DNA from: Schistocerca nitens
Lineage: Eukaryota > Arthropoda > Insecta > Orthoptera > Acrididae
Direction of reading: 5' to 3'
Assembly: GCF_023898315.1 (NCBI RefSeq)
Contig: NC_064622.1
Location: 352,451,234 to 352,515,233, forward strand
DNA: 64,000 nucleotides
Position 1 is the first letter of the stretch. Each line of letters starts with the position of its first letter. The notes under the pieces were generated by a model that worked only from the letters and a program-made list of their open reading frames with translations, did no database searches and was not told the origin of the DNA. This document shows positions 45,848-55,289 of the stretch, piece by piece. The translations under genes and the position numbers were made by a program.

Positions 45848-47395
45848 CAGGGTGTTTCAAAAATGACCGGTATATTTGAAACGGCAATAAAAACTAAACG
45901 AGCAGCGATAGAAATACACCGTTTGTTGCAATATGCTTGGGACAACAGTACATTTTCAGGCGGACAAACTTTCGAAATTACGGTAGTTACAATTTTCAAC
46001 AACAGATGGCGCTGCAAGTGATGTGAAAGATATAGAAGACAACGCAGTCTGTGGGTGCGCCATTCTGTACGTCGTCTTTCTGCTGTAAGCGTGTGCTGTT
46101 CACAACGTGCAAGTGTGCTGTGGACAACATGGTTTATTCCTTAGAACAGAGGATTTTTCTGGTGTTGGAATTCCACCGCCTAGAACACAGTGTTGTTGCA
46201 ACAAGACGAAGTTTTCAACGGAGGTTTAATGTAACCAAAGGACCGAAAAGCGATACAATAAACGATCTGTTTGCAAAATTTCAACGGACTGGGAACGTGA
46301 CGGATGAACGTGCTGGAAAGGTAGGGCGACCGCGTACGGCAACCACAGAGGGCAACGCGCAGCTAGTGCAGCAGGTGATCCAACAGCGGCCTCGGGTTTC
46401 CGTTCGCCGTGTTGCAGCTGCGGTCCAAATGACGCCAACGTCCACGTATCGTCTCATGCGCCAGAGTTTACACCTCTATCCATACAAAATTCAAACGCGG
46501 CAACCCCTCAGCGCCGCTACCATTGCTGCACGAGAAACATTCGCTAACGATATAGTGCACAGGATTGATGACGGCAATATGCATGTGGGCAGCATTTGGT
46601 TTACTGACGAAGCTTATTTTAACCTGGACGGCTTCGTCAATAAACAGAACTGGCGCATATGGGGAACCGAAAAGCCCCATGTTGCAATCCCATCGTCCCT
46701 GCATCCTCAAAAAGTACTGGTCTGGGCCGCCAATTCTTCCAAAGGAATCATTGGCCCATTTTTCAGATCCGAAACGATTACTGCATCACGCTATCTGGAC
46801 ATTCTTCGTGAATGTGTGGCGGTACAAACTGCCTTAGACGACACTACGAACACCTCGTGGTTTATGCAAGATGGTGCCCGGCCACATCGCACGGCCGACG
46901 TCTTTAATTTCCTGAATGAATATTTCGATGATCGTGTGATTGCTTTGGGCTATCCGAAACATACAGGAGGCGGCGTGGATTGGCCTCCCTATTCGCCAGA
47001 CATGAATCCCTGTGACTTCTTTCTGTGGGGACACTTGAAAGACCAGGTGTACCGCCAGAATCCAGAAACAATTGAACAGCTGAAGCAGTACATCTCATCT
47101 GCATGTGAAGCCATTCCGCCAGACACGTTGTCAAAGGTTTCGGGTAATTTCATTCAGAGACTACGCCATATTATTGCTATGCATGGTGGATATGTGGAAA
47201 ATATCGTACTATAGAGTTTCCCAGTCCGCAGCACCATCTGTTGTTGACAATTGTAACTACTGTAATTTCGAAAGTTTGTCTGCCTGAAAATGTACTGTTG
47301 TCCCAAGCATATTGCAACAAACGGTGTATTTCTATCGCTGCTCGTTTAGTTTGTATTGCCGTTTCAAATACACCGGTCATATTTGAAACACCCTG
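45848..47395 (+). mobile_element. Mariner-like transposon with long TIRs (apparently intact)
   Basis: Left and right ends are inverted repeats of roughly 175 bp starting CAGGGTGTTTCAAA.ATGACCGG (left from 45848; right ends at 47395), flanked by TA on both sides (45846-45847, 47396-47397). Length is 1548 bp with one long transposase frame between the arms. It split a minus-strand LINE whose pieces lie at 44950-45846 and 47398-47660. Confidence 0.93.
46129..47214 (+). CDS. Mariner-like DDD transposase, 361 aa
   Basis: Encodes an intact transposase for its own element. I choose the ATG of MVYSLEQRIFLVLEF because family members start just before this helix; an upstream in-frame ATG at 46051 lies closer to the terminal repeat and adds no recognised residues. 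N-terminal HTH region about 1-110 with a GRPRTAT linker at about 66-72. Catalytic residues are D160 (WFTDEAYFNLDG), D248 (FMQDGARPHRT) and D296 (NPCDFFLWG). Forty-seven residues separate the last two, longer than the 34 of classical mariner because of an extra GYPKHTGGGVD-like segment. No stop or frameshift is present. Confidence 0.93.
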   Translation: MVYSLEQRIFLVLEFHRLEHSVVATRRSFQRRFNVTKGPKSDTINDLFAKFQRTGNVTDERAGKVGRPRTATTEGNAQLVQQVIQQRPRVSVRRVAAAVQMTPTSTYRLMRQSLHLYPYKIQTRQPLSAATIAARETFANDIVHRIDDGNMHVGSIWFTDEAYFNLDGFVNKQNWRIWGTEKPHVAIPSSLHPQKVLVWAANSSKGIIGPFFRSETITASRYLDILRECVAVQTALDDTTNTSWFMQDGARPHRTADVFNFLNEYFDDRVIALGYPKHTGGGVDWPPYSPDMNPCDFFLWGHLKDQVYRQNPETIEQLKQYISSACEAIPPDTLSKVSGNFIQRLRHIIAMHGGYVENIVL

Positions 47396-47397
47396 TA

Positions 47398-47660
47398 TAT
47401 CTCAGGCTTCGTGTCCGACTTCTCCATTCATGAGTAAATGGTGAGTTACCCGGTCTACAGTGTTACTGTAATGTGCAGTAACCTTAATTGTGTCGTTATT
47501 GAGATGTTTGCATAATTTCCAGACTTTGTTGCTATTTCTAGTTAGATCCGGTTCTTCAACAGTTTCTATCCCAGCTTCCCTTTGAATGCTGTCACTGACA
47601 TGAGGAGTTTATGACCAGTCTGTACTGCTATTTGTAAAGACTGGAACGCTGGCTAAAGCT
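47398..47660 (-). mobile_element. LINE remnant, 5' part of the split minus element
   Basis: On the minus strand the linker before the RT reads RNSNKVWKLCKHLNNDTIKVTAHYSNTVDRVTHHLLMNGEVGHEA, then resumes across the TA insertion at 45846. This is the usual ..W.l...lN.... segment between endonuclease and RT in jockey/I-like proteins. Confidence 0.65.
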
Positions 47661-47831
47661 TCCTTTTTCAGGACCACAGCTGATCATCAGGTTGGTGAAG
47701 GAATATTGGTATTTCAACAACTTTATTAAGGTATAAACACAGGGGTAGTGGTTGTAGGTCTTGTACTGGAATTGGTATTAAGCTACACATAATGTTGAGG
47801 AAAATTCAAGAACTACGATATGTGAGAGCCA

Positions 47832-47837
47832 TTTATT
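47832..47837 (-). promoter_or_regulatory. Poly(A) signal of the arylsulfatase gene
   Basis: AATAAA on the minus strand, about 63 bases after the stop codon at 47900-47902. A second AATAAA lies further on at 47722-47727. Confidence 0.6.
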
Positions 47838-47899
47838 GCTCTTTACATAGCTACATCACACTATTGAGGCAAAGTGAGTGCTGAAAGAGAGAGCGGCCA

Positions 47900-48378
47900 C
47901 TACGTGACGCCGTTGCACATGGGGTCTGCGTTGTCGGCGATGCAGTCGACCCAGGGCACCCAGGTGTTGTTCCAGCGCTTGGGGTCGGCCAGGTCGGTCT
48001 GCGTGACGTTGGCCCCCGGCTGCGGCATCAGCGGCTGCGACAGCGTCTCCAGCCGCTCCAGCAGAGTGTCCACCAGGCCCTCCGGCATGTCGGCGGGAGC
48101 GCCGTCGCCCGCCTCGCACGGGTCCTGCCTGATGTTGAAGACGCACCAGCCGCTGCTGCTCGTGATGTTGCACAGCCCGTGGGCGGGCCGCTCCTGGTAG
48201 GACACGGTCGCCTCAGCGCGCAGCCGCAGCACGTCCTCCGCCTCCGAGGACGCCCCGACCACGCTGGAGAGCGCCTGCCCCACTGGACTGGCCAGCACCT
48301 CCTCTGGGCCGTAGGTCGGCGTGAACAGCGGGTCCTCAGCGCCGCTCGCCCCGGCGTAGTAGTCGTTGTTCTGCACAC
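47900..48378 (-). CDS. Arylsulfatase B-like, terminal coding exon
   Basis: Last exon of a lysosomal/secreted sulfatase that removes sulfate from glycosaminoglycan-type substrates. The frame reads VQNNDYYAGASGAEDPLFTPTYGPEEVLASPVGQAL, then ATVSYQERPAHGLCNITSSSGWCVFNIRQDPCEAGDGAP, then NNTWVPWVDCIADNADPMCNGVT and TAG at 47902-47900. The CN.....CVFNIRQDPCE cysteine pattern is the C-terminal domain of insect arylsulfatase B-like proteins. Three N-glycosylation sequons (NIT, NVT, NNT) fit a secretory enzyme. The exon is GC-rich, unlike its surroundings. The acceptor is the AG at 48380-48379: it keeps phase with the previous exon (..KLEKG|VQNN), whereas the AG at 48372-48371 would not. The catalytic Cys-containing N-terminus lies upstream, outside the window. 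Confidence 0.88.
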
Positions 48379-48388
48379 CTGCCGCACC

Positions 48389-48581
48389 TCGTTCTCGCTT
48401 CTCGCGTCCGGGTTCCCGGGTTCGATTCCCGGCGGGGTCAGGGATTTTCTCTGCCTCGTGATGACTGGGTGTTGTGTGATGTCGCTAGGTTAGTTAGGTT
48501 TAAGTAGTTCTAAGTTCTAGGGGACTGATGACCATAGCTGTTAAGTCCCATAGTGCTCAGAGCCATTTGAACCATTTTTGA
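48389..48581 (+). mobile_element. tRNA-derived SINE (family 2 head, family 1 tail) at a splice acceptor
   Basis: The head has box B (GGTTCGATTCC) and GGGGTCAGGGATTTTCTCTGCCTCGTGATGACTGGGTGTTG as in the SINE at 18619. From TTAGGTTAGTTAGGTTTAAG on it has the family 1 tail. It is 5'-truncated before box A. Perfect 12-bp target duplications ACCTGCCGCACC flank it at 48377-48388 and 48582-48593. The proximal copy contains the acceptor AG of the arylsulfatase last exon, the distal copy holds the duplicate. Confidence 0.95.
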
Positions 48582-48593
48582 ACCTGCCGCACC

Positions 48594-49842
48594 ACCACAC
48601 CGCTTACGGTTTCGATTCAAACAACTTACGACATTAAATTTACAGTAAATGGCCCAACATCGTAAAAACTACTACTTCTTCATACTCTCTCATTCCTCCC
48701 ACACCTGCCAATTTTTTTCTCACCCCAGCAGAAGGCGCAGTGTACATTAAATAATTTACATAAATGTAGCTACCCTTCTTTGACCACTTTTTAGGGTTAG
48801 CAGCTGGTGTTGCACACATCTCACGGAAACCACTACACGATATGCGAACACCATATGAGTAACCACTTTCTATATTGCACACTTTCCTTCTTTAGTACCG
48901 TCATCACTGGTTTCCATAGCACACTGTCAATGGCAAAAATGTAAGAAATGGTCCCCTGATCTTCAACAATCGAATATCCATTATTAAATCTTACTGTGCC
49001 ATGTCGATTTTCCTCAGGTTTTTGGTTTATATGCTTCCTTATCCTTCATGGCCAAAATCTGTTCACAAAATTTTACCATCATATAAATACGTGACCGAAT
49101 CCTTCCACCTAAATATCTGATCAAGTTTCCCGTTTATCACTGAGTTGCCTTAAGACAGCAAATACAAAACTTTTTTCGATCTACGAAATACGATTTCACT
49201 GAATATTAATACAGAAGAATATTTATAATACACACATCAGACTTGTACAGGATGTAATGGGCATAAGTGCAGATACTGGTGGCTAAGGATGCTGCACTGA
49301 AAAGCATTACATCAGTATGTACATCATTTGCACACTAACAATTATAGCTATCACAAGTCGAATCTTTTAGTGGTGGTTTGTACCTGCCAGAACATGTGGC
49401 AAGAGTAATCCATTAATACTAATTTTCCCCTGGAAATCAAGTCAGGTGTTGGTGGACGCTTGGAAACAAAACGGTAAGTCTATACCGAGAGCTGTAGTCC
49501 ACTTAATGATGCTGTTACAACTGTGCAGAAAACATCAGGTGGGTAAGGTGTTTGTGGGAAACCTCTTAGCTGGAGAGAAGAAACAACCTATATACTGATG
49601 TGTTTACACATTTAATGTACCACATATAAAGCTATCTGCAGTTATACTTGTTACACCCCCTATACGTGAACTCTATGCTCATCGTAGCCACAAAGTCTGT
49701 CACATATCATTTAATTGTGCACTGTTCGCTGTGCCATTCCACAACTGCAACTGTTGTGTGACGTGGACTGACCCAGTAGTACAGCGTCTGATGTATTTGA
49801 TAGGTTCCAGACAACGCCAGCACGGATCGGGCTGCTACTGAC
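48594..49842 (-). other. Arylsulfatase intron (remainder)
   Basis: The intron between the two recognised exons runs from the donor GT at 49842-49841 to the acceptor at 48380-48379. No further exon or known repeat is visible besides the SINE. Confidence 0.7.
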
Positions 49843-50001
49843 CTTTTTCGAGCTTCCAGTCGCCGACGCGGACTGCGCCGTTCTCGGCCACCTCGTCGTA
49901 GTTGAGGAGTATCTCCGTGCGCTGACTGGGCTCTCCAGAGACCAGCCGCGGCCACATGTTCACGCCGTCCAGGTCGTCCGGCAGGTCTGACGCATTACCT
50001 C
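49843..50001 (-). CDS. Arylsulfatase B-like, penultimate coding exon
   Basis: Reads GGNASDLPDDLDGVNMWPRLVSGEPSQRTEILLNYDEVAENGAVRVGDWKLEK, matching the sulfatase segment DG.n.W..L..g....R.eiL.N.D........A.R..dWKL..G that precedes the C-terminal domain. The acceptor is TTTTGCAG ending at 50002 and the donor is AAAAAG|GTCAGT at 49842. The exon is 159 bp, ending one base into a codon, which fits the next exon starting with two bases of a Gly codon. GC-rich like the terminal exon. Earlier exons were not found in this window. Confidence 0.87.
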
Positions 50002-52184
50002 CTGCAAAAGGCAGCTCCGTAAGCGACAAGGGTATGGGCCTACATTCAGGCTTCAGTGTGCACATACAGAAGAGCTGCATTGGATCTAGCTGCTATGAAA
50101 ACGACATTCAATTTGTTTTTAAGGGATTTCTAACTTCAGTACCTAATGGACGACTTACTAAATAACTGCCATTAAAACGACAATAAAATTGCTTTTAAGG
50201 AATTTCTAACTTTAATACCCGATGGACTGTCTGCTAAACTACACCCACACAGTAACCAAAGCCTTTTTGTTTCTTATTACAAAAGTCACAATAAATGACA
50301 TTCGTAAAAGGAGTCGATGAACTGGAGCAGAAAGAAGTATTTTACTGTTCTGAGATGATAGTAGCTAGTCACAGGAAAGATGTATGACGTCAGACCTGTC
50401 AGACCTTTCAAAATCTATACAAACGTCGGGCCAGTATTGTGAAGACTAATGTTGTAATAGCTTGATTGTAGAAGCACTGGTTTATAATTATACACAATGT
50501 TCTGTTACGAGTAAGATATACGTGAAATGTAAAACATTTATTAGCAATTTAATGTGATGATCACCGTGATATATATGAGAAGTTAATTACAGCTATTGTC
50601 ATATTTGACTACTACCCAATGTGTCATAAAGTAATAATTTCAAAAAGAACACCATGTACAAAGAACTGAAATATATTCCATAGTCTGAATTGAATTTGTA
50701 GGTGAGCCAACTACGGGTCGGGCCACTGATGTGGATCTATTATTGTAAAGCAAAATCAGCTGGATGAGTCAAACAGTATGATATGGGGTAGTGGGAAAAC
50801 TTGTGTAGCCATGTTACCCGCATAGTAGCCATTTTGAAAGCTTCCATGTTGGATACAACTTTTAATTTTCAAATGGAATAGAGGTCAATGGAGATTTCAA
50901 ACAGACAGAGAATTATTAATTAAATGAAGGCAAATTCTTAGACTTTCAAATAGGTTTGGTAATTTTGCTCTGTTTACTAAAATATATACACGAATGTGAA
51001 ATGAACGATGCATGGTGCGCTCTCAGTTTGTTTATAACATTTGTTTTCGATCTTTTATTGTGCAAACCATCATCCGTGTCGAATGTTATTAGAATAACAT
51101 GTCTTTTAAGTATTGTTGCTATTAACTTCTTTTTATTGAATTATAAACGTATAAATAACTTTACACTGTTTTAACGTACTCATCTATGACTTACGCACAT
51201 GGCACACGTGGTTTTTATGTTGGTTTCACACAACTGGTGACGAACTGCACTTTTCGGCCCAATATATGTGTGGATTAGTAGTATTTTGTTCTTATTTGTA
51301 CAAAGCATCAGAGATGTGTTTGTGACATCGCACTTCTGTAAAAATTTTATTGTTGTTGCCTTTTTTGTCCCAACCTGGACCTGAAGATTATCTGAAACTT
51401 AGATTGAAAGTGGTAGCCGGTAGTAAAAAGTTTTTTTTTTCCCAGACGGCGTTTGTTTGTGTATTATACGTAGACAGTTACAAAAGAAAAACAAAGTTGC
51501 CTTTCTTTTGAAGTCAGCTTTATTCAGTTTTATCTGATTGTTTTTCCTTGCAGGTGTCGTGATAGCTGATAGCGTTAACACACACCGCACGCGTTGATAT
51601 CGTTCACGTATCAGGAGAGAGAAGCACCCGTGTTATCTCTGAGCATTTAAAGCAGTGCCACAGTACGTTAGTGAAAATTACAGCATAATTCCGTGAAACT
51701 GTTACTGTCGTAAACAAACCCGAAGCAGGGCAATCTAAAACGGTGACGGATGGAGCAACAACGACTGCCTTTCCGGCATCGTTCACTTATGAAATCCAGA
51801 GAGCAGTACTCCCCGCAGCTCACGGGGAAAAGCTGTCAGCCGTAAATGTCACTTTACAAATCGAGTACCTGCTGCTTGCCCTCTCATTCCGGTACATGTG
51901 TTGATTAAAGTCCACGCAGACGGGTGAAACGAATGACAGCAATCTTGTAACGAGATGGGCAACGCCTTGAGCTCATCATTAACCCTCGATGTGCCATCAC
52001 CAGAATTAGAATGCAACAGAATTCGACAATGGATAACGCTGTGCTCAAATGAAAGACGCCATACTGCTTCTGGTTCAATTCTCTGTCTGCTTGATATGTC
52101 ACATGACTCTTCCATTTCATAATCAAGAGTTGCATCAAAAATTCCGACCTCCTAAATGGCCGCCATTTTGGTAACATAGATGTC
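50002..52184. other. Intron or intergenic interval, unannotated
   Basis: No additional sulfatase exon is recognised. The 51.6-52.17 kb part has longer minus frames (51849-52115, 51905-52177) reading EESCDISSRQRIEPEAVWRLSF but no identifiable domain; it may belong to an uncharacterised repeat. The rest is AT-rich. Confidence 0.45.
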
Positions 52185-53320
52185 TACATTTACATGATTA
52201 ACATGAAATTCGCAGTTAAGTGCCTGGCAGAGGGGTCATCGAATCACGTTCAAGCTATTTCTCTATAGTTCCATTCTAGAACAAGGCATGAGAAACCGAT
52301 CATTTCTCCCTCAGTAGGTGAGTGCTAACAAAATACTTTGCATTCAGAGGAGAATGTTGCTGATTGAGATTTTATGAGAAGATCCTGCCGCAACGAAAAA
52401 CACCTTTGTTTTTCCACTCCATTTCTCGTGCCATATCTGTGACACGCTCTCCCCCTACAAAACGAGCTACCCTTCTCTGAACTTTTTCGACGTTCTCCGT
52501 CGATCCTATCTTGTTTAGATCCCACTCCACACAGCAATACTCCGGAAGAGAGCGGACAAGAGCTGTGTAAGAAGTCCCTTTAGTAGACCTGTTGCACTTT
52601 TTAAGTGTTCTAACAGTAAATGGCAGTGTTTGGTGATCGTTCCAATTTAAGTTATCGGCAACTGTAATGACTAAGTATTTATTTGAATTAACATCCTTTA
52701 CATTTGTATGATTTATCGTGCGACCTAATTTAGCGGATTTCTCTCACTGCTCAAGTAGATGGCTTCACGCCTTTAATTATATAGAGTCAATTTCCACTTT
52801 CCACAGCATTCGGATGTCTTGTCTAAATCATATTGCAATTTATTTCAATCGTATTACGACTTTACAAGACGGTAAATGGCAGTATCATCTACAGACAATC
52901 TAAGAGAGCTGCTCAGAGTGTCTTGTAAATCGCTTATACAGCCCAAGAGCAGAAGAGGGGCTATAACATGTCCTTGGGGAATCCCAGATATTACCTTTGT
53001 TTTACTCGATGACTTTCCGTCAATTACTACGAACTATTACCTTTCTGAGAAGAAAACACGAATAAAGTCGCAAAACTGAGACTCCAAAGTCTTGCAATTT
53101 GGTTGCAAGTCACTTCCGAGGAATGGTGTCAAAAGCCTTCTTGAAATCTAAAACTATGGAATTGACATCACCTCTCGATGGCACTCATTCCTGGGACTAA
53201 AGACAAGAACGATACTATCCGAATCCGTGTTGGCTATTTTTCGGTAAACTGTCTTCTTCGCGGTAATTCATAATATTCGAACAGAGTACACACCCCAAAA
53301 TTCTACTGCGAACCGACATT
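52185..53320 (-). mobile_element. LINE (jockey/CR1-like) remnant, minus strand
   Basis: Read on the minus strand: FDFKKAFDTIPRK-like palm at about 53150-53110, GIPQGHVIAPLLLLGCISDL-like region at about 52990-52920, a YLVITVADNLNWNDHQTLPFTVRTLKKCNRSTKGTSYTALVRSLPEYCCVEWDL thumb at about 52680-52520, then KVQRRVARFVGGERVTDMARE at about 52490-52430. It ends in an untranslated tail with TCTGCCAGGCACTTAACTGCG and a CATGTAAATGTAGAC terminus near 52185. Many stops. Same family as 15822-17770. Confidence 0.78.
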
Positions 53321-53520
53321 AGTGATGCGGAACTGTTACCGAGCACACTACGCGTATTCCCCCACCTCATCTTTCCATTTTATACTACTTGTCTTTAAAT
53401 TTCAGTTTATCCACCTGTTGTGGCCTAATGATGGTGGTTCTATGGCTGTGTACCACTCTGTCCCTCTTGTCACAGAGTAACAGTATCTACGCAGTGAGAC
53501 CGGTGGATCACCCTGTTACG

Positions 53521-53714
53521 CGGCCGGCGGTGTGGCCGAGTGATTCTAGGCGCTTCAGTCCGCAACCACGCGGCTGCTACGGTCGCAGGTTCGAATCCTG
53601 CCTCGGGCATGGATGTGTGTGATGTCCTTCGGTTAGTTAGATTTAAGTAGTTCTGAGTTCTAGGCAACTGATGACCTCAGATGTTAAGTCCCATAGTGCT
53701 CAGAGCCATTTGAG
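53521..53714 (+). mobile_element. tRNA-derived SINE (family 1), full length
   Basis: Box A TGGCCGAGTGATT, box B GGTTCGAATCC, tail to CAGAGCCATTTGAG. Target duplications CCTGTTACG at 53512-53520 and 53715-53723. Of the family 1 copies in the window this one has both boxes and the complete tail. Confidence 0.95.
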
Positions 53715-53716
53715 CC

Positions 53717-55221
53717 TGTTACGAGTTTAGGGGAAGCCATACACAGGTGTCAGGCAAATCCAACACCTTCTATGAAAACCCTGACATGATAAGCAAATCC
53801 AGTAGTATGTCACATAGCTCCGAATAAATCGTAATATTAAATTAACCAAAGTAATACGAGTAATGAGTGAGCAAATTGAATACCACAGACTAACACAACA
53901 ATGCCTAAATGCATGTCATACCTTCCCACTGTGAGACAGACGCAGTTCCAAGGGGAGAAACGAGAACAGAAGCCAAGAGCAGAACTGTGTTAAGCTAGAA
54001 GGCCCAACGATAAGGGACGGGACGGACACCCACGTCGCCAGCTAACCGCTAGGACCACCCCCCAGCCCATGTTAAAAGCTAGAGCCCTCCAGAAGAACAG
54101 TATAGATCTGACGATAACACATAAAAGGGCCACATCAGCAGCAAGTTTTAGCGTAAGACTTTTTCGCGCCTCTGTTACGTTGCAAACATTAAAAACATTG
54201 CCCCACCACGTTTCTCATTGGATTGACAGAATTTTTGTAGGCGGAGCTTAAGGTTAACATTGACACTCTGATTGGTCAGATGAAAACACAGCCAGATAGT
54301 TTTTTTAAACCAACTTCGGTAAATTGTAGTAAGGAGAAGTTAGGAGAGAGTTGCTTCCGAGACGGCGAGGTGAGCGGAGCTGTGCTATCCGCCGCCCCCT
54401 GACGAACACCGACAAGGTAATGAACGCACGCGATGCCGTATAACAGCGCAAAGAAGCTTCACTCAGAACTGTACAAGTCTCATCTGTTACACCCCCTTTT
54501 TGCGTAATACTAGTGTCGATCGCAAATTAAAGCTCATGGTGTTCACATTTGCCACTTGAAGTAAAAATCTGAAAAGCGATGATTTTTCTGTTACATAGTT
54601 ATTGAGAAGCCACATCAGCCACTGTAATTTACGACAAGTTAGATAAGTAATTAAAGATAATTGAGGGTACTGTAGACCATTTTGATAGTTTTCTCTTTTG
54701 TGAAACTTAATTTAAACCTAGATTATAGATGTGATATGGCATAGGTCATCCTTCAATCCATTGTAGAACTTGGAAACCCATTCAGGGAATATTCGTCCAC
54801 ATTTTTGTTGAACGCAGTTGGTTTTTACCATCCTGTATTAAAACATTTCCTTTTATCAATAGTGCAATTTATAAACAATGTTTTGTGAGTAGAATAAAAT
54901 GGCTGGCTCTGAGCACTATGCGACTTAACTTCTGAGGTCATCAGTCGCCTAGAACTTAGAACTAATTAAACCTAACTAACCTAAGGACATCACACACATC
55001 CATGCCCGAGGCAGGATTCGAACCTGCGACCGTAGCGGTCGCTCGGCTCCAGACTGTAGCGCCTAGAACCGCACGGCCACTCCGGCCGGCTAGAATAAAA
55101 TTTCCATTGGTAAACTGAACTGCTTTTTCGAAGTTATTTTACCATTTAACAAAAAATAGGACAGCCTTGAACCCCTTCCACTAAATTTAGGTAGTATTAA
55201 GATTCTTTTACAGGGAGTGCA
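53717..55221 (+). repeat. Putative 5' LTR and leader of the gypsy-type element
   Basis: The region begins with TGTTACG just at the SINE target copy and ends ..GGAGTGCA before a TGGAAC that could be a tRNA primer-binding site. TG..CA ends and position upstream of gag suggest the 5' LTR, with a SINE inserted at 54901. I could not find the matching 3' LTR within the window, so both boundaries are inferred. Confidence 0.4.
54901..55090 (-). mobile_element. tRNA-derived SINE (family 1) in the gypsy leader
   Basis: Minus-strand copy with head (minus strand GGTTCGAATCC, GGCCGTGCGGTT) and tail. Perfect 11-bp target duplications TAGAATAAAAT at 54890-54900 and 55091-55101. It therefore postdates the retrotransposon. 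Confidence 0.95.
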
Positions 55222-55222
55222 G

Positions 55223-55240
55223 TGGAACTGACGCTGAAAT
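55223..55240 (+). promoter_or_regulatory. Candidate primer-binding site
   Basis: TGGAACTGACGCTGAAAT follows a TGCA by one base, in the position where a tRNA 3' end would prime reverse transcription. The priming tRNA was not identified. Confidence 0.3.
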
Positions 55241-55289
55241 CATTAAGTATTTGGTTATATCATCGCTAGTCTCACTGAACTCTTCTGAA

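Noticed and set aside
47856-48387. Long GC-rich frames opposite and out of frame with the arylsulfatase exon (47856-48173 minus, 48028-48387 minus, 47874-48200 and 48179-48493 plus)
   Set aside because: They are shadow frames of a GC-rich exon, showing low-complexity Arg/Ala composition and no domain.
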